DNA of 64,000 nucleotides from UBA11891 sp049890035 (GCA_049890035.1 JBMHCG010000043.1:62001-126000), one strand, 5' to 3'; shown: positions 1 through 10,282, numbered from the stretch's first letter. Translations and numbers: made by a program. Notes: generated by a model from the letters alone, not told the origin.

Positions 1-1505
1 GATGTTCCTATTGACAAACCAGTAATTTTATTATAATCTGGTGGATCCGATAGTAAGGACATAAGAATACAAACAAGACAGGAAAAGACAAACATAAAAA
101 TAGCCATATGCCCAAAGTTTATTGTGGCAAATTCAAACAATATACCTTGTAAATTATCTTTAAATATTTCTGCTACGATTCTTGCAGTAGAAAGAAAGAG
201 TCCGGTAAATAATGTTACTATGGAAGCAAATGAATTGACTCTTTTCCACACAATCCCCAGGAGAAAAACAGCGGTGATTGGAGGGGCGATGTACGACTGC
301 ACACTTTGTAAATATTGGTATAACGTCCCACCTCCAATGCTATCCATAATTGGAATCCAAATAATTCCTAGGAATACAATAATTGTCGTAGCTATTTTTC
401 CAACATGAACCAATTTTTTTTCAGATGTGTTGGGTTTGATTTTCTTGTAAATATCAATGGTAAAGATGGTAGAACATGAATTAAATACAGATGCTAAAGA
501 ACTCATTAGTGCAGCCATAAGCCCACCCGCAACAAGGCCTTTTAGACCCACAGGCAATAGTGTTCTAACTAAAACGGGAAAAACTTCATCACTGCGTTCA
601 TAAGAAAGAAAACCTTGTTTTGCTAAAGCATAAGCTATTATTCCAGGCAACAAAAAAATAAATATCGGTAGGAGCTTCAGGTAGGCACCAAAAATTGCTC
701 CTCTTCTTCCTATTTGAATATTATTTGCAGCTAAGGTTCTTTGAACGATATATTGATCGGTACACCAATACCACACCCCTACAACGGTTCCTCCAAAAAG
801 CATACCAGTCCATGGAAAATCCGGATCACTTATTGGTCTCCACATATTAAAATGACTTGAACCAGCGATTTGTTTGAGCTCTTGATAGCCCCCTATTTGA
901 TGCAACCCCAGTATCGTAATAATAATGGAACCTGCAATCAGTACGATAGTTTGAAAGGCCTCTGTATAAATAACAGCTTTTAAACCACCGATTACGGTAT
1001 AAATACCTGTTACAACAACGATACCTAGGGCTCCTATCCAAAAATTTATACCCAGCAATTGTGAGACAACAATCCCTCCGGCATAAATCGTTACTGAAAC
1101 TTTGGTAATTACATAGCCTACCAAAGAAAAAATAGATAAGAACCATCTGGATCGGCTATCAAATCGTTTTTCAAGAAATTCAGGCATTGTAAAAACATTG
1201 CTTCTGAAGTAAAAAGGTAAAAAGAACCAACCCAATAATAAAACAATCCAGGCATGCAGTTCATAATGCGCCATAGGCATGCCCGATTCGGCTCCCGTAC
1301 CAGCCAATCCTACAACGTGTTCAGATCCAATATTTGAAGCAAAAATAGAGGCCCCAATGACAAACCAGCCGACGTTTCTACCCGCTAAAAAATAATCTTC
1401 TGTATTTTTATTTTTCTGAAGAACAACCCAAACTGCAATCCCGAATAGAACCAGAAAATATCCAGTCAATACAATCCAATCGAGATCCGAAAGAAACGAA
1501 TCCAT
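1..1505 (-). CDS. Sodium:solute symporter (SSS/SGLT family), C-terminus cut by window edge
   Basis: An open frame starts at the ATG at 1505 and stays open to position 1, about 501 residues, so only the last part of the protein is missing. The translation is very hydrophobic with many membrane segments. It carries family-typical stretches: an N-terminal 'DYFLAGRNVGWFVIG' block, 'EFLEKRFDSR', 'YTVIGGLKAV' and 'GGLMAALMSSLASVFNS'. These match SGLT-type sodium/sugar symporters of the inner membrane. It is the last visible gene of the xylose-linked operon, 4 nt after xylA, so import of xylose or a related sugar is the likely role. The substrate is inferred from context only. The operon also encodes an MFS transporter, so two inner-membrane uptake routes coexist. 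Confidence 0.85.
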   Translation of the reverse strand, partial: MDSFLSDLDWIVLTGYFLVLFGIAVWVVLQKNKNTEDYFLAGRNVGWFVIGASIFASNIGSEHVVGLAGTGAESGMPMAHYELHAWIVLLLGWFFLPFYFRSNVFTMPEFLEKRFDSRSRWFLSIFSLVGYVITKVSVTIYAGGIVVSQLLGINFWIGALGIVVVTGIYTVIGGLKAVIYTEAFQTIVLIAGSIIITILGLHQIGGYQELKQIAGSSHFNMWRPISDPDFPWTGMLFGGTVVGVWYWCTDQYIVQRTLAANNIQIGRRGAIFGAYLKLLPIFIFLLPGIIAYALAKQGFLSYERSDEVFPVLVRTLLPVGLKGLVAGGLMAALMSSLASVFNSCSTIFTIDIYKKIKPNTSEKKLVHVGKIATTIIVFLGIIWIPIMDSIGGGTLYQYLQSVQSYIAPPITAVFLLGIVWKRVNSFASIVTLFTGLFLSTARIVAEIFKDNLQGILFEFATINFGHMAIFMFVFSCLVCILMSLLSDPPDYNKITGLSIGT

Positions 1506-1509
1506 CAAT

Positions 1510-2835
1510 CTAGACGTATTTATTTATAATGTTTTCAAAAAGCTCTTGTTTTCCACTCAACTGTTGTGGTTCACCTTGTTTGAAAGCATGGCTATATAAA
1601 TCTTCGAGTTTTAATTCACCCTTGCTAAATTGCCTCCCCATTGCAGAACGAAATGATTGGTATCGATCATTGTAGAGTTTGTTGTATAAATCGTCTTCAA
1701 GAACTTTCTCAGCGATGAGCAAACTTCTTGCAAAGGTGTCGGCCCCACCTATGTGAGCATAAAAAATATCTTCTAAATCCGTAGAATTTCTTCTTGTTTT
1801 TGCATCAAAATTGACACCGCCTCCTTGGAGCCCGCCTGCCTTTAGAAAAACCATCATGGCTTCGGTGGTTTCGTAAATATTGTTTGGAAACTGATCGGTG
1901 TCCCAACCATTTTGATAATCTCCTCGATTTGCATCAATACTACCCAACATATTTTCATTGGCCGCTACTTGAAGCTCATGTTGAAAGGTGTGTTGCGCTA
2001 GAGTGGCATGGTTTACTTCAATATTTAATTTAAAATCATTTTCAAGACCGTATTTACGAATAAAGTGTATCGAAGTTGCAGCATCAAAATCATATTGATG
2101 TTTAGCGGGCTCACAGGGCTTTGGTTCAATAAAAAAAGTACCCTCAAAACCTTGCTTTCTCGCATAGTCCTTGGCCATATTAAAAAACTGGCCCAGATGA
2201 TCTTGTTCTTTTTTCATATCGGTATTCAACAAAGTCATATAACCCTCTCTTCCACCCCAAAAAACATAATTTTGTCCTCCCAGTTCTATTGTAGCATCCA
2301 GTGCTATTTTTATTTGAGCTCCTGCATAGGCTACAACATCAAAATTTGGATTGGAAGCGGCACCGTTCATGTAACGCGGATTGGAAAAACAATTTGCAGT
2401 ACCCCATAATAATTTCACTCCCGATTCATTTTGCTTTTGCTTTAAGTAAGTTACAACAGAATGGATTCTGTCTTCAGATTCTTTAAGTGTGCTTCCCTCA
2501 TCCACCAAATCATAGTCATGAAAGCAATAATACTCAAAACCCATTTTTGTAATGAATTCAAATGCTGCATCTGCCTTATTTTTTGCAGCCGTTAATGGAT
2601 CCTGGGAAATCGACCAAGGAAAAGTTTTGGTTCCTGGACCAAAAGGATCACCCCCTGTTCCACAAAGGGTGTGCCAATAAGCCATCGCAAACTTAAAATG
2701 ATCTTTCATTTTTTTCCCCGCTACTACTTTTTCTGGGTCGTAATATTTATACGCCAGGGGGTTGTCTGACTGGTCTCCCTCGTATTGTATCTTGCCAATT
2801 CCTTTAAAATATTCTTTGTCTCCTAAAACGATCAT
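1510..2835 (-). CDS. xylA: Xylose isomerase
   Basis: This 441-residue protein has the usual length of a class II xylose isomerase and converts D-xylose to D-xylulose. Visible signatures are the catalytic His/Asp in FHDYD (His106, Asp109), the WGGREGY block near 193-199, the metal-ligand stretch IEPKP (Glu237, Lys239), NIEVNHATLA (Glu273, His276), DANRGD (about 301-306) and the C-terminal NFDAKTRRNS. The ATG at 2835 overlaps the stop of xylB in an ATGA arrangement, indicating translational coupling. The symporter gene follows after 4 nt. Together with xylB it gives the locus a clear catabolic end point: xylulose 5-phosphate for the pentose phosphate pathway. Confidence 0.97.
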   Translation of the reverse strand: MIVLGDKEYFKGIGKIQYEGDQSDNPLAYKYYDPEKVVAGKKMKDHFKFAMAYWHTLCGTGGDPFGPGTKTFPWSISQDPLTAAKNKADAAFEFITKMGFEYYCFHDYDLVDEGSTLKESEDRIHSVVTYLKQKQNESGVKLLWGTANCFSNPRYMNGAASNPNFDVVAYAGAQIKIALDATIELGGQNYVFWGGREGYMTLLNTDMKKEQDHLGQFFNMAKDYARKQGFEGTFFIEPKPCEPAKHQYDFDAATSIHFIRKYGLENDFKLNIEVNHATLAQHTFQHELQVAANENMLGSIDANRGDYQNGWDTDQFPNNIYETTEAMMVFLKAGGLQGGGVNFDAKTRRNSTDLEDIFYAHIGGADTFARSLLIAEKVLEDDLYNKLYNDRYQSFRSAMGRQFSKGELKLEDLYSHAFKQGEPQQLSGKQELFENIINKYV

Positions 2836-4316
2836 GCTTTTTGGTTTAAATTCTTATTTAGTACTTGTTTCCAGGCCAGATAGGCATTTGTGAAAGGGGA
2901 TCGCTCTTGTAATGGATGATAAATTGTTGCTAAATCATTTTCTAAAAAAGAGGCATATTTTTCAAAACCGTTTCCAGCAATACAACAAGACCTGGCAGCA
3001 CCAATGGAACCATTGGTGTTGAAAATTTTGATGTCACTACCGATTAATGTACATAATGTGTTTGAGAACACTTTAGATTGAAAAAGATTGTCATTACCGG
3101 CATGGATCACATTTGTTTGTATCCCATCTGACTTCAGTATTTCAAAACCATAATAGAATGAGAAAGCGATCCCTTCTAGAGCTGCTCTACACAGGTGTGA
3201 CTTGGTGTGTCTATTCAAGTCTAGATTTATTATTTGGGCTCCCAGATGGTTATTATTTAACATTCTTTCTGAGCCATTGCCAAATGGTAGTATGATCAGT
3301 GAATCAGAACCCACCGGTACTTTTTCTGATAACTCATTCATTTCAGAATAAGAGGAAACCGATAAATTTTCAAATAGCCACCGATAAAGAATACCGGTAC
3401 TGTTAATGCACAAGAGTTTGCCGATAGAAGGACTATCCAGTGTGTAATTGACGTGAGCAAAATTATTTACCCGGTGAATTTCTTCTACAGTATCTTTCTC
3501 TGTAATCGCATAGATTACACCCGATGTTCCTGCAGTTGCTGCGATTTGCCCTGGCTCAAACACATTCAAAGAGCTTGCATTATTTGGTTGATCACCTGAA
3601 CGAAATAAAATTGGAGTGCCTGGTTTTAATCCACATTCCTTTGCGGCAGATAGGGATACGGTACCTTGGTTGACATAATTGGGTATTATTTCTGGATACA
3701 AACTGCTATCAATTTGAAAATATTCTTGCAACGGTTTTGATATTTCTTTCTTATTAAAATCCCAAAAGATCCCTTCTGTAAGCCCTGTAATAGTTGTGTT
3801 TATTTTCCCTGTAAGTTTGTATGCTATGAAATCGCCTGGAAGCATGAACTTAAAGATATTTTTATAAACATCTGGTTCATTTAAGCGTACCCAATTTAAT
3901 TTTGAAGCGGTAAAATTCCCCGGTGCGTTCATTAGGTTTGATTGGCAATAAACCGCGCCCAAAAGATTGGCAGCCTCTTCACCTATATGTACGGCCCTAC
4001 TATCACACCAAATAATTGCGTCCCTAAGAGTGTTTCCATTTTTATCTACAACAACAAGTCCATGCATTTGGTAGGTGATTCCTATCCCTTGTACAGTACT
4101 ATTTTCTAGATTATTAGTGTGAAGCAGTTTATGAATGCCATCACAAACATAGTCCCACCAAAGATTGGGGTCTTGTTCTGCCCAACCCTTATGCAAAGCA
4201 ATAATGGACATTTCACTATCCGGTACTTTGACGTCACCAAAAAGTTCACCATCAGTTATATCAACTAGTGATAGCTTGATGAAGGATGTACCTAGATCGA
4301 TTCCTAAAAAATACAC
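2832..4316 (-). CDS. xylB: Xylulokinase (FGGY carbohydrate kinase)
   Basis: This 494-residue FGGY-family kinase phosphorylates D-xylulose to xylulose 5-phosphate. The N-terminal phosphate-binding motif GIDLGTSFIKLSL is intact. It is followed by WAEQDPNLWW, GITYQMHGLVVVD and IIWCDSRA, then the C-terminal ATPase part with LEGIAFSFYYGFEIL and a HAGNDNLFQSKVFSN block. The frame begins with GTG at 4316, and its product starts directly with MYFLGIDLG, the normal family N-terminus, so GTG is very probably the real start. It lies 15 nt after the MFS gene and overlaps xylA by 4 nt. Other FGGY sugars cannot be excluded from sequence alone, but the coupling to xylA makes xylulokinase by far the best call. 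Confidence 0.93.
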   Translation of the reverse strand: MYFLGIDLGTSFIKLSLVDITDGELFGDVKVPDSEMSIIALHKGWAEQDPNLWWDYVCDGIHKLLHTNNLENSTVQGIGITYQMHGLVVVDKNGNTLRDAIIWCDSRAVHIGEEAANLLGAVYCQSNLMNAPGNFTASKLNWVRLNEPDVYKNIFKFMLPGDFIAYKLTGKINTTITGLTEGIFWDFNKKEISKPLQEYFQIDSSLYPEIIPNYVNQGTVSLSAAKECGLKPGTPILFRSGDQPNNASSLNVFEPGQIAATAGTSGVIYAITEKDTVEEIHRVNNFAHVNYTLDSPSIGKLLCINSTGILYRWLFENLSVSSYSEMNELSEKVPVGSDSLIILPFGNGSERMLNNNHLGAQIINLDLNRHTKSHLCRAALEGIAFSFYYGFEILKSDGIQTNVIHAGNDNLFQSKVFSNTLCTLIGSDIKIFNTNGSIGAARSCCIAGNGFEKYASFLENDLATIYHPLQERSPFTNAYLAWKQVLNKNLNQKA

Positions 4317-4331
4317 CCTTAAATATACTAT

Positions 4332-5696
4332 TTATACTTTTTTCTTTATGAACAAAGTAGAAATCCCCCCAAAAATGATGAACACTCCGGCTAAACGGAT
4401 GATGTTTATAGGATTTTGCCCCATTAGATCATATACAAAATATTGAACTGTAAAAATTTGGATAATCATCGGGACAACAATAAACATATTGAAAATACCC
4501 ATATAGATTCCTGTCTTATTACTTGGAATCGAAGTTGCTAATATTTGATAGGGCATGGCCATCATACTCGCCCATGTAATCCCCAATCCAAAAGAAAAAA
4601 GATAAATCTGACTGACTACAAGGTCCTGGTCACCAAAAGGATTGGGAAAGGAAAATAAGATGCTATCGTCACTCAAATAGGGCATCAACAAAAGCCCTAG
4701 ACCACCCAAAAGTAAACTTAAGAAATGTAGTCTCTTAGCACCTATTGATCGGGCAATAGGAATCATGGCAAATGCAATCAGGAAACAAATAATATTATAA
4801 GTACCATTTAAGTTCCCTGTAAGCAATTGAGCTCTATTAAAATAAAGGGTGTTTTGATCCAATGTATCGTAGAGTGATAAAGACAATGCAGAAGTAATGT
4901 ATTGCCAGTAACAAAACATGGCATACCAGGGAAAAAACATAACGGGGATAAGCTGTTTCATCGTACTTGGCATTTCACGAAAGGCTTCAACAATATCTGA
5001 AACTGTTTTCTTTATCAAGTTCCCTTTGGATTTTTCTTGCTCGATACGTTCACGTTCTTCATCCGAAGGCGGATATTCTGAAGTAGTAAGAACAGAAATT
5101 AATATTGTCACAGTAGATGCTATAGCTCCGATACCAAAAGCCCAATAGGTAGATACGGGAATGCCATTATCCATTTTATCGGAGAGTGCTAGAATCCCAA
5201 AAGAAACCAATAGTGCTGGGGTAAAGTTGGCTAGCGTTGTACCAAAACCTGTAAAAAAGCTTTGCATTAGAAATCCAAGCGAATATTGTTTTTCGGGTAA
5301 TTTGTCAGAAATGAAAGCGCGATAGGGTTCTAGAGCTATATTATTGGCCGCATCCAAAATCCACAACAAACTAGCAGCCATCCAAATTGAGCTCGAATAG
5401 GGCATGGCAATTAATGCTAAACTTGCCACTATGGCTCCAATAAGGAAAAATGGTTTTCTCCTACCAAAACGGGGGGACCAGGTTCCGTCGCTTATAGCAC
5501 CAATGATTGGCTGAACGATCAACCCTGTTACGGGTCCCGCTAACCATAACAAAGGAAGTTCAGATTCTTCAGCACCTAAATATTTATAGATGGCACTCAT
5601 GTTACTTTGTTGCAGCCCGAAACTGAATTGAACTCCAAAGAATCCAAAATTCATCGTAAGGATCTGCCAAAAGGAAAGTTCTTTTTTTACCGTCAT
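4332..5696 (-). CDS. MFS sugar transporter (GPH/SLC45-like)
   Basis: This 454-residue inner-membrane transporter has about 12 hydrophobic segments. The N-terminal half carries 'NFGFFGVQFSFGLQQSNMSAIY', 'PVTGLIVQPIIGAISD' and the loop 'WSPRFGRRKPF', which resemble the SLC45/sucrose-H+ symporter and bacterial maltose/oligosaccharide MFS groups. The ATG at 5696 lies one base after the stop of the haloperoxidase-like gene, and xylB follows after 15 nt, so it is firmly inside the operon. By family it would import a mono- or disaccharide from the periplasm by cation symport. SLC45-like members often take disaccharides, so it may handle an oligosaccharide while the SSS protein takes monosaccharide; this division is inference. 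Confidence 0.85.
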   Translation of the reverse strand: MTVKKELSFWQILTMNFGFFGVQFSFGLQQSNMSAIYKYLGAEESELPLLWLAGPVTGLIVQPIIGAISDGTWSPRFGRRKPFFLIGAIVASLALIAMPYSSSIWMAASLLWILDAANNIALEPYRAFISDKLPEKQYSLGFLMQSFFTGFGTTLANFTPALLVSFGILALSDKMDNGIPVSTYWAFGIGAIASTVTILISVLTTSEYPPSDEERERIEQEKSKGNLIKKTVSDIVEAFREMPSTMKQLIPVMFFPWYAMFCYWQYITSALSLSLYDTLDQNTLYFNRAQLLTGNLNGTYNIICFLIAFAMIPIARSIGAKRLHFLSLLLGGLGLLLMPYLSDDSILFSFPNPFGDQDLVVSQIYLFSFGLGITWASMMAMPYQILATSIPSNKTGIYMGIFNMFIVVPMIIQIFTVQYFVYDLMGQNPINIIRLAGVFIIFGGISTLFIKKKV

Positions 5697-5697
5697 G

Positions 5698-7062
5698 TTA
5701 ATTGGATGCTATTGCTTTACCGGGGGTAACTTTGGTTTGTATTTTTTCGATGACATAGGAACCTACTTCATGGCCTTGTTTGACACCTTCTTCAATAGCC
5801 ATCATATAATGAATGCCTCCATACAATCGGGATATGGCCGCTTCTTCGGAGGCTTGAATAAATGAAGCGTAGGACCGTTGGGGCAGTCCATACTCCAGTT
5901 CTGTGGTATCTGTAAAGTGAAAATTATCCCCGAAAAGGTCAGTTAATGTAAGTGCAGCTGCTCTTGAAATTACCGAATGACCGCTGGTATATTCTGGAAA
6001 AGGAGGGGTCTGAAGAACCGGTAACCACTCTTCATCATAATGCTTGTTGATCAGCGTTTCAGGTCGAACAACCAAGGTGTCCCACTTTTCGTCCCAGCAA
6101 CTAATAAAAGCATCAAACAATGCTATACTTACATTGGCATAAGCATTGACAGTATCTAAAAAATTGGATTGGGACTTTCTTGTTGCAATAGCCGTAATAC
6201 CAATCCAATGCCCTCCAGGGGTGATTTTTTTGGTAGCAAACATGGCGTGACCACGATGATGTGTCACATAAGGATTGCAATCCCAAAATTTAGCTATTTC
6301 CAACTGTTCATCAGTCAACCCTTTTCCAATTTCATAAACTTGTTGCAATTGCTTTTGAAAAGGGCTCCCTTTGGTAAGATCAAACGGCAGAGGTGCTTTA
6401 GGTGAAAATTGGTCCGAAGAGTCAAGAACCATTGTTCTAATTTCCTTCCAGTGAGGTTCAATACCATCCATATAGTCGGGGGGGGTTGGCTTCCAATATC
6501 GTTCTTCCTCTATAATGGTATATTTTGGGTAAGTCCGTGTTTGGTTGTACATGTCTTCTTTTGCCCAACTCAGAATATGATCAGCAACTTTTTCACCATA
6601 CCTTTGGGAGGCCGTTCTAACGTTTCTGGGGACAACTATTGCTTTGAGATGTTGCGCAAATTCCTTTTCAAAGGCATCCATTTTGTTTTCAGAAAAAATT
6701 AATGTGCGACCCACTTTATTAAAGGCAAATAAAGAAGCTAAAGTATAATTTACCGAGCTTGATTCTGCCGATGCTATGGGTGGCAATCCTTTTACTTGAC
6801 CACTCAGTGATTGGTAGGCATCAGGTGCTGACCAGCGGGCTGTTTCGTAAGCAGCTATGGATGGATATAAATACACCCGTGAAGCCACTGGTGGTGAAAA
6901 TATATCATAAACTACTATATCAGATAGATTTTTTACTGCTGCTTGATATAGTTCTGGGTCTTCAATTTTGCTTATATAATCTGTATTTTTCTGGCAAGAA
7001 AAGAACATTAAAACCAGTGTACTACAGGCTACTAGCTTAAGGCTGTAAGCTCTTTTCGACAT
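5698..7062 (-). CDS. Vanadium-haloperoxidase/PAP2-fold lipoprotein
   Basis: The longest frame begins at 7095, but the ATG at 7062 gives a clean lipoprotein signal (MSKRAYSLKL...LMFFSC, Cys23), so I use it; the gene then overlaps the preceding one by 26 nt. The 454-residue protein carries the three phosphate/vanadate-site motifs of the PAP2/vanadium haloperoxidase fold: Lys326-x6-Arg333-Pro334 (KWDTLVVRPE), SGH at 360-362, and SR-x5-H at 411-418 (SRLYGGIH). Whether it binds vanadate and oxidises halide, or is an acid phosphatase, cannot be decided by reading. Such genes are often seen beside SusC/D and FG-GAP/ASPIC genes in Bacteroidota. It probably sits lipid-anchored in the cell envelope. 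Confidence 0.85.
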   Translation of the reverse strand: MSKRAYSLKLVACSTLVLMFFSCQKNTDYISKIEDPELYQAAVKNLSDIVVYDIFSPPVASRVYLYPSIAAYETARWSAPDAYQSLSGQVKGLPPIASAESSSVNYTLASLFAFNKVGRTLIFSENKMDAFEKEFAQHLKAIVVPRNVRTASQRYGEKVADHILSWAKEDMYNQTRTYPKYTIIEEERYWKPTPPDYMDGIEPHWKEIRTMVLDSSDQFSPKAPLPFDLTKGSPFQKQLQQVYEIGKGLTDEQLEIAKFWDCNPYVTHHRGHAMFATKKITPGGHWIGITAIATRKSQSNFLDTVNAYANVSIALFDAFISCWDEKWDTLVVRPETLINKHYDEEWLPVLQTPPFPEYTSGHSVISRAAALTLTDLFGDNFHFTDTTELEYGLPQRSYASFIQASEEAAISRLYGGIHYMMAIEEGVKQGHEVGSYVIEKIQTKVTPGKAIASN

Positions 7063-10000
7063 ACAAAATGTAATTGTTTTGTGTTGTAATGACATAAGAA
7101 TTAGGGTTTAATTTTTCTATGCTTTTAGCAGCTATTGATTTCGGAAGTCCAAATTTAATACTTTCCGAAAAAGTGGCACTATCTGGATTAAAATCAATTA
7201 ATTGGCCGCCAGGATTTGCATCTTGAGGCCCCAGCTCAATGACATGACCAAAATAATTTCCAACATAGGAAAGGGTTCCTTTTTCATCGATATGAATTCC
7301 TTCAATGGAGGATTGTTGTGCCTCAAAAGGTAATGGTATGCCAGTGAAACCGTCTTCTTTTTGTAAATAAATCATGGAGCGTAGTTCGTTGATTTGCTTT
7401 GTCAGCAAAAGACTATCTACGTCTTTTTTGAATAGTTTATTGATTCCATCAACTGTTGCAAATTTTTTGTAAGCGGTAAACTTCTTTTTTAACAAAGGTA
7501 TTTGTTCTCCTAATTTGTCCTTTGAAGCAAAGGGAACGTTGGAGCCAAAAAAATTATAGAAAATAATGGGATCAAGCTGGTTGTTCTCATCAAAATCATC
7601 AAGGTAGAGTTTGACAGGATTTGATACGGATGGCTTCCATTTAAAATTTTCACCTACATTACCACCAACAATATCTAATTTTCCATCCTTATCAAAATCG
7701 AAAACTTCAATCGTATTCCACATTCCATGTGAATTGTTGAGGCCCTTTTCTTGGGTCAAGTCTTTGAATTTGAATCCCCCCATATTTTTGAGTATTGTGA
7801 TTGGCATCCAATCCCCAGCAAGGATTAAATCCTTTTTTTGGTCGTTATCAATATCAACCCATTTGGCATCAGTTACCATGCCGAAGGGATACGTAACAAC
7901 TGCTTCAAGACCTTTCCCCGCATTATTCCGGAGGAGATAACTATCTGGGCTAAGACCATAGGCACCCGGTATGGATCGGCTCCCTATAAAAATATCTTCC
8001 ACACCATCATTGTCTATATCGGCAACAGCTACGGTTCCTCCATTCGTAGCAGGGAGATTTACTTTACCGCGTTTGAATTGACCCGCACCATTATTTAAGT
8101 AAATTCTATCTATCAAATAGGCATCTTCTTGTTCGACATCATTCCCCCCACTGACGACATAAAGGTCTCTATCTCCATCCAAATCAATATCTATCGAAGC
8201 GACATCAACATCTTCAAAATTCCTGTCTGACAAGAAATCACTATTGTACAATTTATTAAAAGATCCATTCTTTTGTGCAATCCAAACCTCAGCAGGTTGT
8301 GTTCTCGCTCCACCAATGAAAATATCTTTTCTGTTGTCTCCATTTAAATCTTCGAATAAGAAAGCAGGGCCTTCTTCCGAAATTTTTTCTGGTATGAGTC
8401 GCTCCCTCTCATAATCCAAATAGTAATTCTCTTCATATGAAAAGGGTAAATAGGAAACTTGAAAGGTAGATTCATAAGGTTTGTAGGTATAGTAATTATT
8501 CTGAAAATGGGGGTATTCTATTTCAATAGAACGAGAATTACCCAGGGTATCCAATACTTGAAAAGTACTATCAGGCCAAATGACTCTCAAGGAATCTATT
8601 GCATTCACATCGGGTACCCCAAAGTGCATTTGATGTCCGGAAGAAGATTGAAATCCTCTTAATGTAGTATGTGTTTTTACTAATCTTTGATTTTTTAAAA
8701 ATAATTCAACACGAGTCCCTTTGGTCGATTTATTATCTGGATGTTTTAGATTAATCAAAAACCCGCCTTTGTCTGTTTTATTCTCATACAAGCTCGCTTT
8801 TTCATTGATATTGTTGACAACTAAATCAAGATCACCGTCATTGTCTAGATCACTTACTGCGGCACCATTAGAAAATGTTGAAGAGCTAAAAAAGGAATCC
8901 TTTAGCAAAGAAAATTTCATATCGCCCAGTCCTTTGAATAATACATTGGGGATTTTCAATGTGGGCATTTCAGCAATAATTTCTTTCCTGAGTCTTTTTT
9001 GTTTATCGGCACTATATTTTTGGAATTTGATATCACTTATGTAATTGATGTAGTCAAGATCGTTGGGTCTTTTTACAATTCCGTTGGTGATAAATATGTC
9101 TTTATTCATATCATTATCAAAATCAGCCAAGAGAACGGACCAACTCCAATCCGTCGCGTAGGTCTCTGTCATCAAACTTACGTCCGAAAAAGTACCATTT
9201 TTATTCTGGAGTTGAAGATTGTTTCTGGCTACTTGAGGTTCAAATCCAAAATCCTTTTTAATTCGATCCACTTTATCCGTGTCTTCCCCGCCCGATTTGA
9301 GAAAAATATCCGAACGAAATGGCATCATATCCGTTGAAAAGATATCGAATAGACCATCGTTGTTGATATCTTCAATATCAACTCCCATAGTAAATCTGCT
9401 GCTATGATTGAGAATTTCTGAAGCATTTTCTTTGAATGTTTTATTTTTTTGGTTGATATATACAAAGTCATTTTCATGAAAATCATTGCCAATAAAGATA
9501 TCTTCCCAACCATCATTATTGATGTCTATCACTTTTATAGCGAGTCCATAACCTAGGGGACTTGAAAAGATACCGACATCCAAGGTTACATCAACAAAGG
9601 AATTTTCTTTTTCATTAAGTCTGTTTTCATAAAAGCGATCACCACTAAGAGGTGCAGGATCCTTTCTGTTTTTTGTTGTACCGTAGCTTCTTACTGTATG
9701 AACCGAATGATTCAGCAAATACAAATCCAAGTCTCCGTCTTTATCAAAATCGATAAACGCGGCTTGGGTGGAATAGCCTGAAAAGTTTAGACCCAATTTT
9801 TCAGAGCTCTCTGTAAATGTAAGGTCACCGTTGTTGAGATAAACTAGGTTGTGTGATTTTAACCCTTTGTGATTTCCAACTTTGCATACAAAAATATCAA
9901 GAAACCCATCATTGTTTATATCCTCTATTGTTACACCGCTAGACCAACTTTTATCATTTTTTATGCCAGCAGTCACGGTAATGTCTTCAAAAGTAAGACT

Positions 10001-10282
10001 TCCCTTGTTCAAGTAAAGTTTATCAGAAGATTGATTGGCTGTAAAGTAAATATCTTCAAGACCGTCATTATTAAGGTCACCTATAGCTACTCCCCCACCG
10101 TTGTAATAGTACAAATATTCTAAAATATTTACTTCATCAGTGTATTCCAACTGATTGGTAAAGTCAATCCCACTTCTACTTGAATTAATTTCCTTGAATT
10201 TGATTTGATCACTCGCAAACTCCTTGTTTTCATGGCAGCCTACGATCCATAACAAAAAAACTAGTGTGTAATATTTCATCAT
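7037..10282 (-). CDS. FG-GAP/VCBS-repeat ASPIC/UnbV (CRTAC1-like) lipoprotein, copy 1
   Basis: This 1081-residue protein has a lipobox ending at Cys16 (WIVGC). Near residues 60-66 it has YNGGGVA followed by GDLNNDG. Many calcium-binding-type repeats of the form D-x-(D/N)-x-DG-x-x-D occur throughout, as in FG-GAP beta-propellers. The ASPIC/UnbV segment is around residue 540 (RGFQSSSGHQMHFGV, then IWPDSTF). A second set of repeats occupies the C-terminal half. It is a close relative of the two other large genes upstream in the same operon. The start ATGATG at 10282 directly abuts the stop of copy 2. The likely place is the outer membrane surface. A role in binding the substrate handled by SusC/SusD is inference; no catalytic motif was seen. 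Confidence 0.88.
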   Translation of the reverse strand: MMKYYTLVFLLWIVGCHENKEFASDQIKFKEINSSRSGIDFTNQLEYTDEVNILEYLYYYNGGGVAIGDLNNDGLEDIYFTANQSSDKLYLNKGSLTFEDITVTAGIKNDKSWSSGVTIEDINNDGFLDIFVCKVGNHKGLKSHNLVYLNNGDLTFTESSEKLGLNFSGYSTQAAFIDFDKDGDLDLYLLNHSVHTVRSYGTTKNRKDPAPLSGDRFYENRLNEKENSFVDVTLDVGIFSSPLGYGLAIKVIDINNDGWEDIFIGNDFHENDFVYINQKNKTFKENASEILNHSSRFTMGVDIEDINNDGLFDIFSTDMMPFRSDIFLKSGGEDTDKVDRIKKDFGFEPQVARNNLQLQNKNGTFSDVSLMTETYATDWSWSVLLADFDNDMNKDIFITNGIVKRPNDLDYINYISDIKFQKYSADKQKRLRKEIIAEMPTLKIPNVLFKGLGDMKFSLLKDSFFSSSTFSNGAAVSDLDNDGDLDLVVNNINEKASLYENKTDKGGFLINLKHPDNKSTKGTRVELFLKNQRLVKTHTTLRGFQSSSGHQMHFGVPDVNAIDSLRVIWPDSTFQVLDTLGNSRSIEIEYPHFQNNYYTYKPYESTFQVSYLPFSYEENYYLDYERERLIPEKISEEGPAFLFEDLNGDNRKDIFIGGARTQPAEVWIAQKNGSFNKLYNSDFLSDRNFEDVDVASIDIDLDGDRDLYVVSGGNDVEQEDAYLIDRIYLNNGAGQFKRGKVNLPATNGGTVAVADIDNDGVEDIFIGSRSIPGAYGLSPDSYLLRNNAGKGLEAVVTYPFGMVTDAKWVDIDNDQKKDLILAGDWMPITILKNMGGFKFKDLTQEKGLNNSHGMWNTIEVFDFDKDGKLDIVGGNVGENFKWKPSVSNPVKLYLDDFDENNQLDPIIFYNFFGSNVPFASKDKLGEQIPLLKKKFTAYKKFATVDGINKLFKKDVDSLLLTKQINELRSMIYLQKEDGFTGIPLPFEAQQSSIEGIHIDEKGTLSYVGNYFGHVIELGPQDANPGGQLIDFNPDSATFSESIKFGLPKSIAAKSIEKLNPNSYVITTQNNYILYVEKSLQP

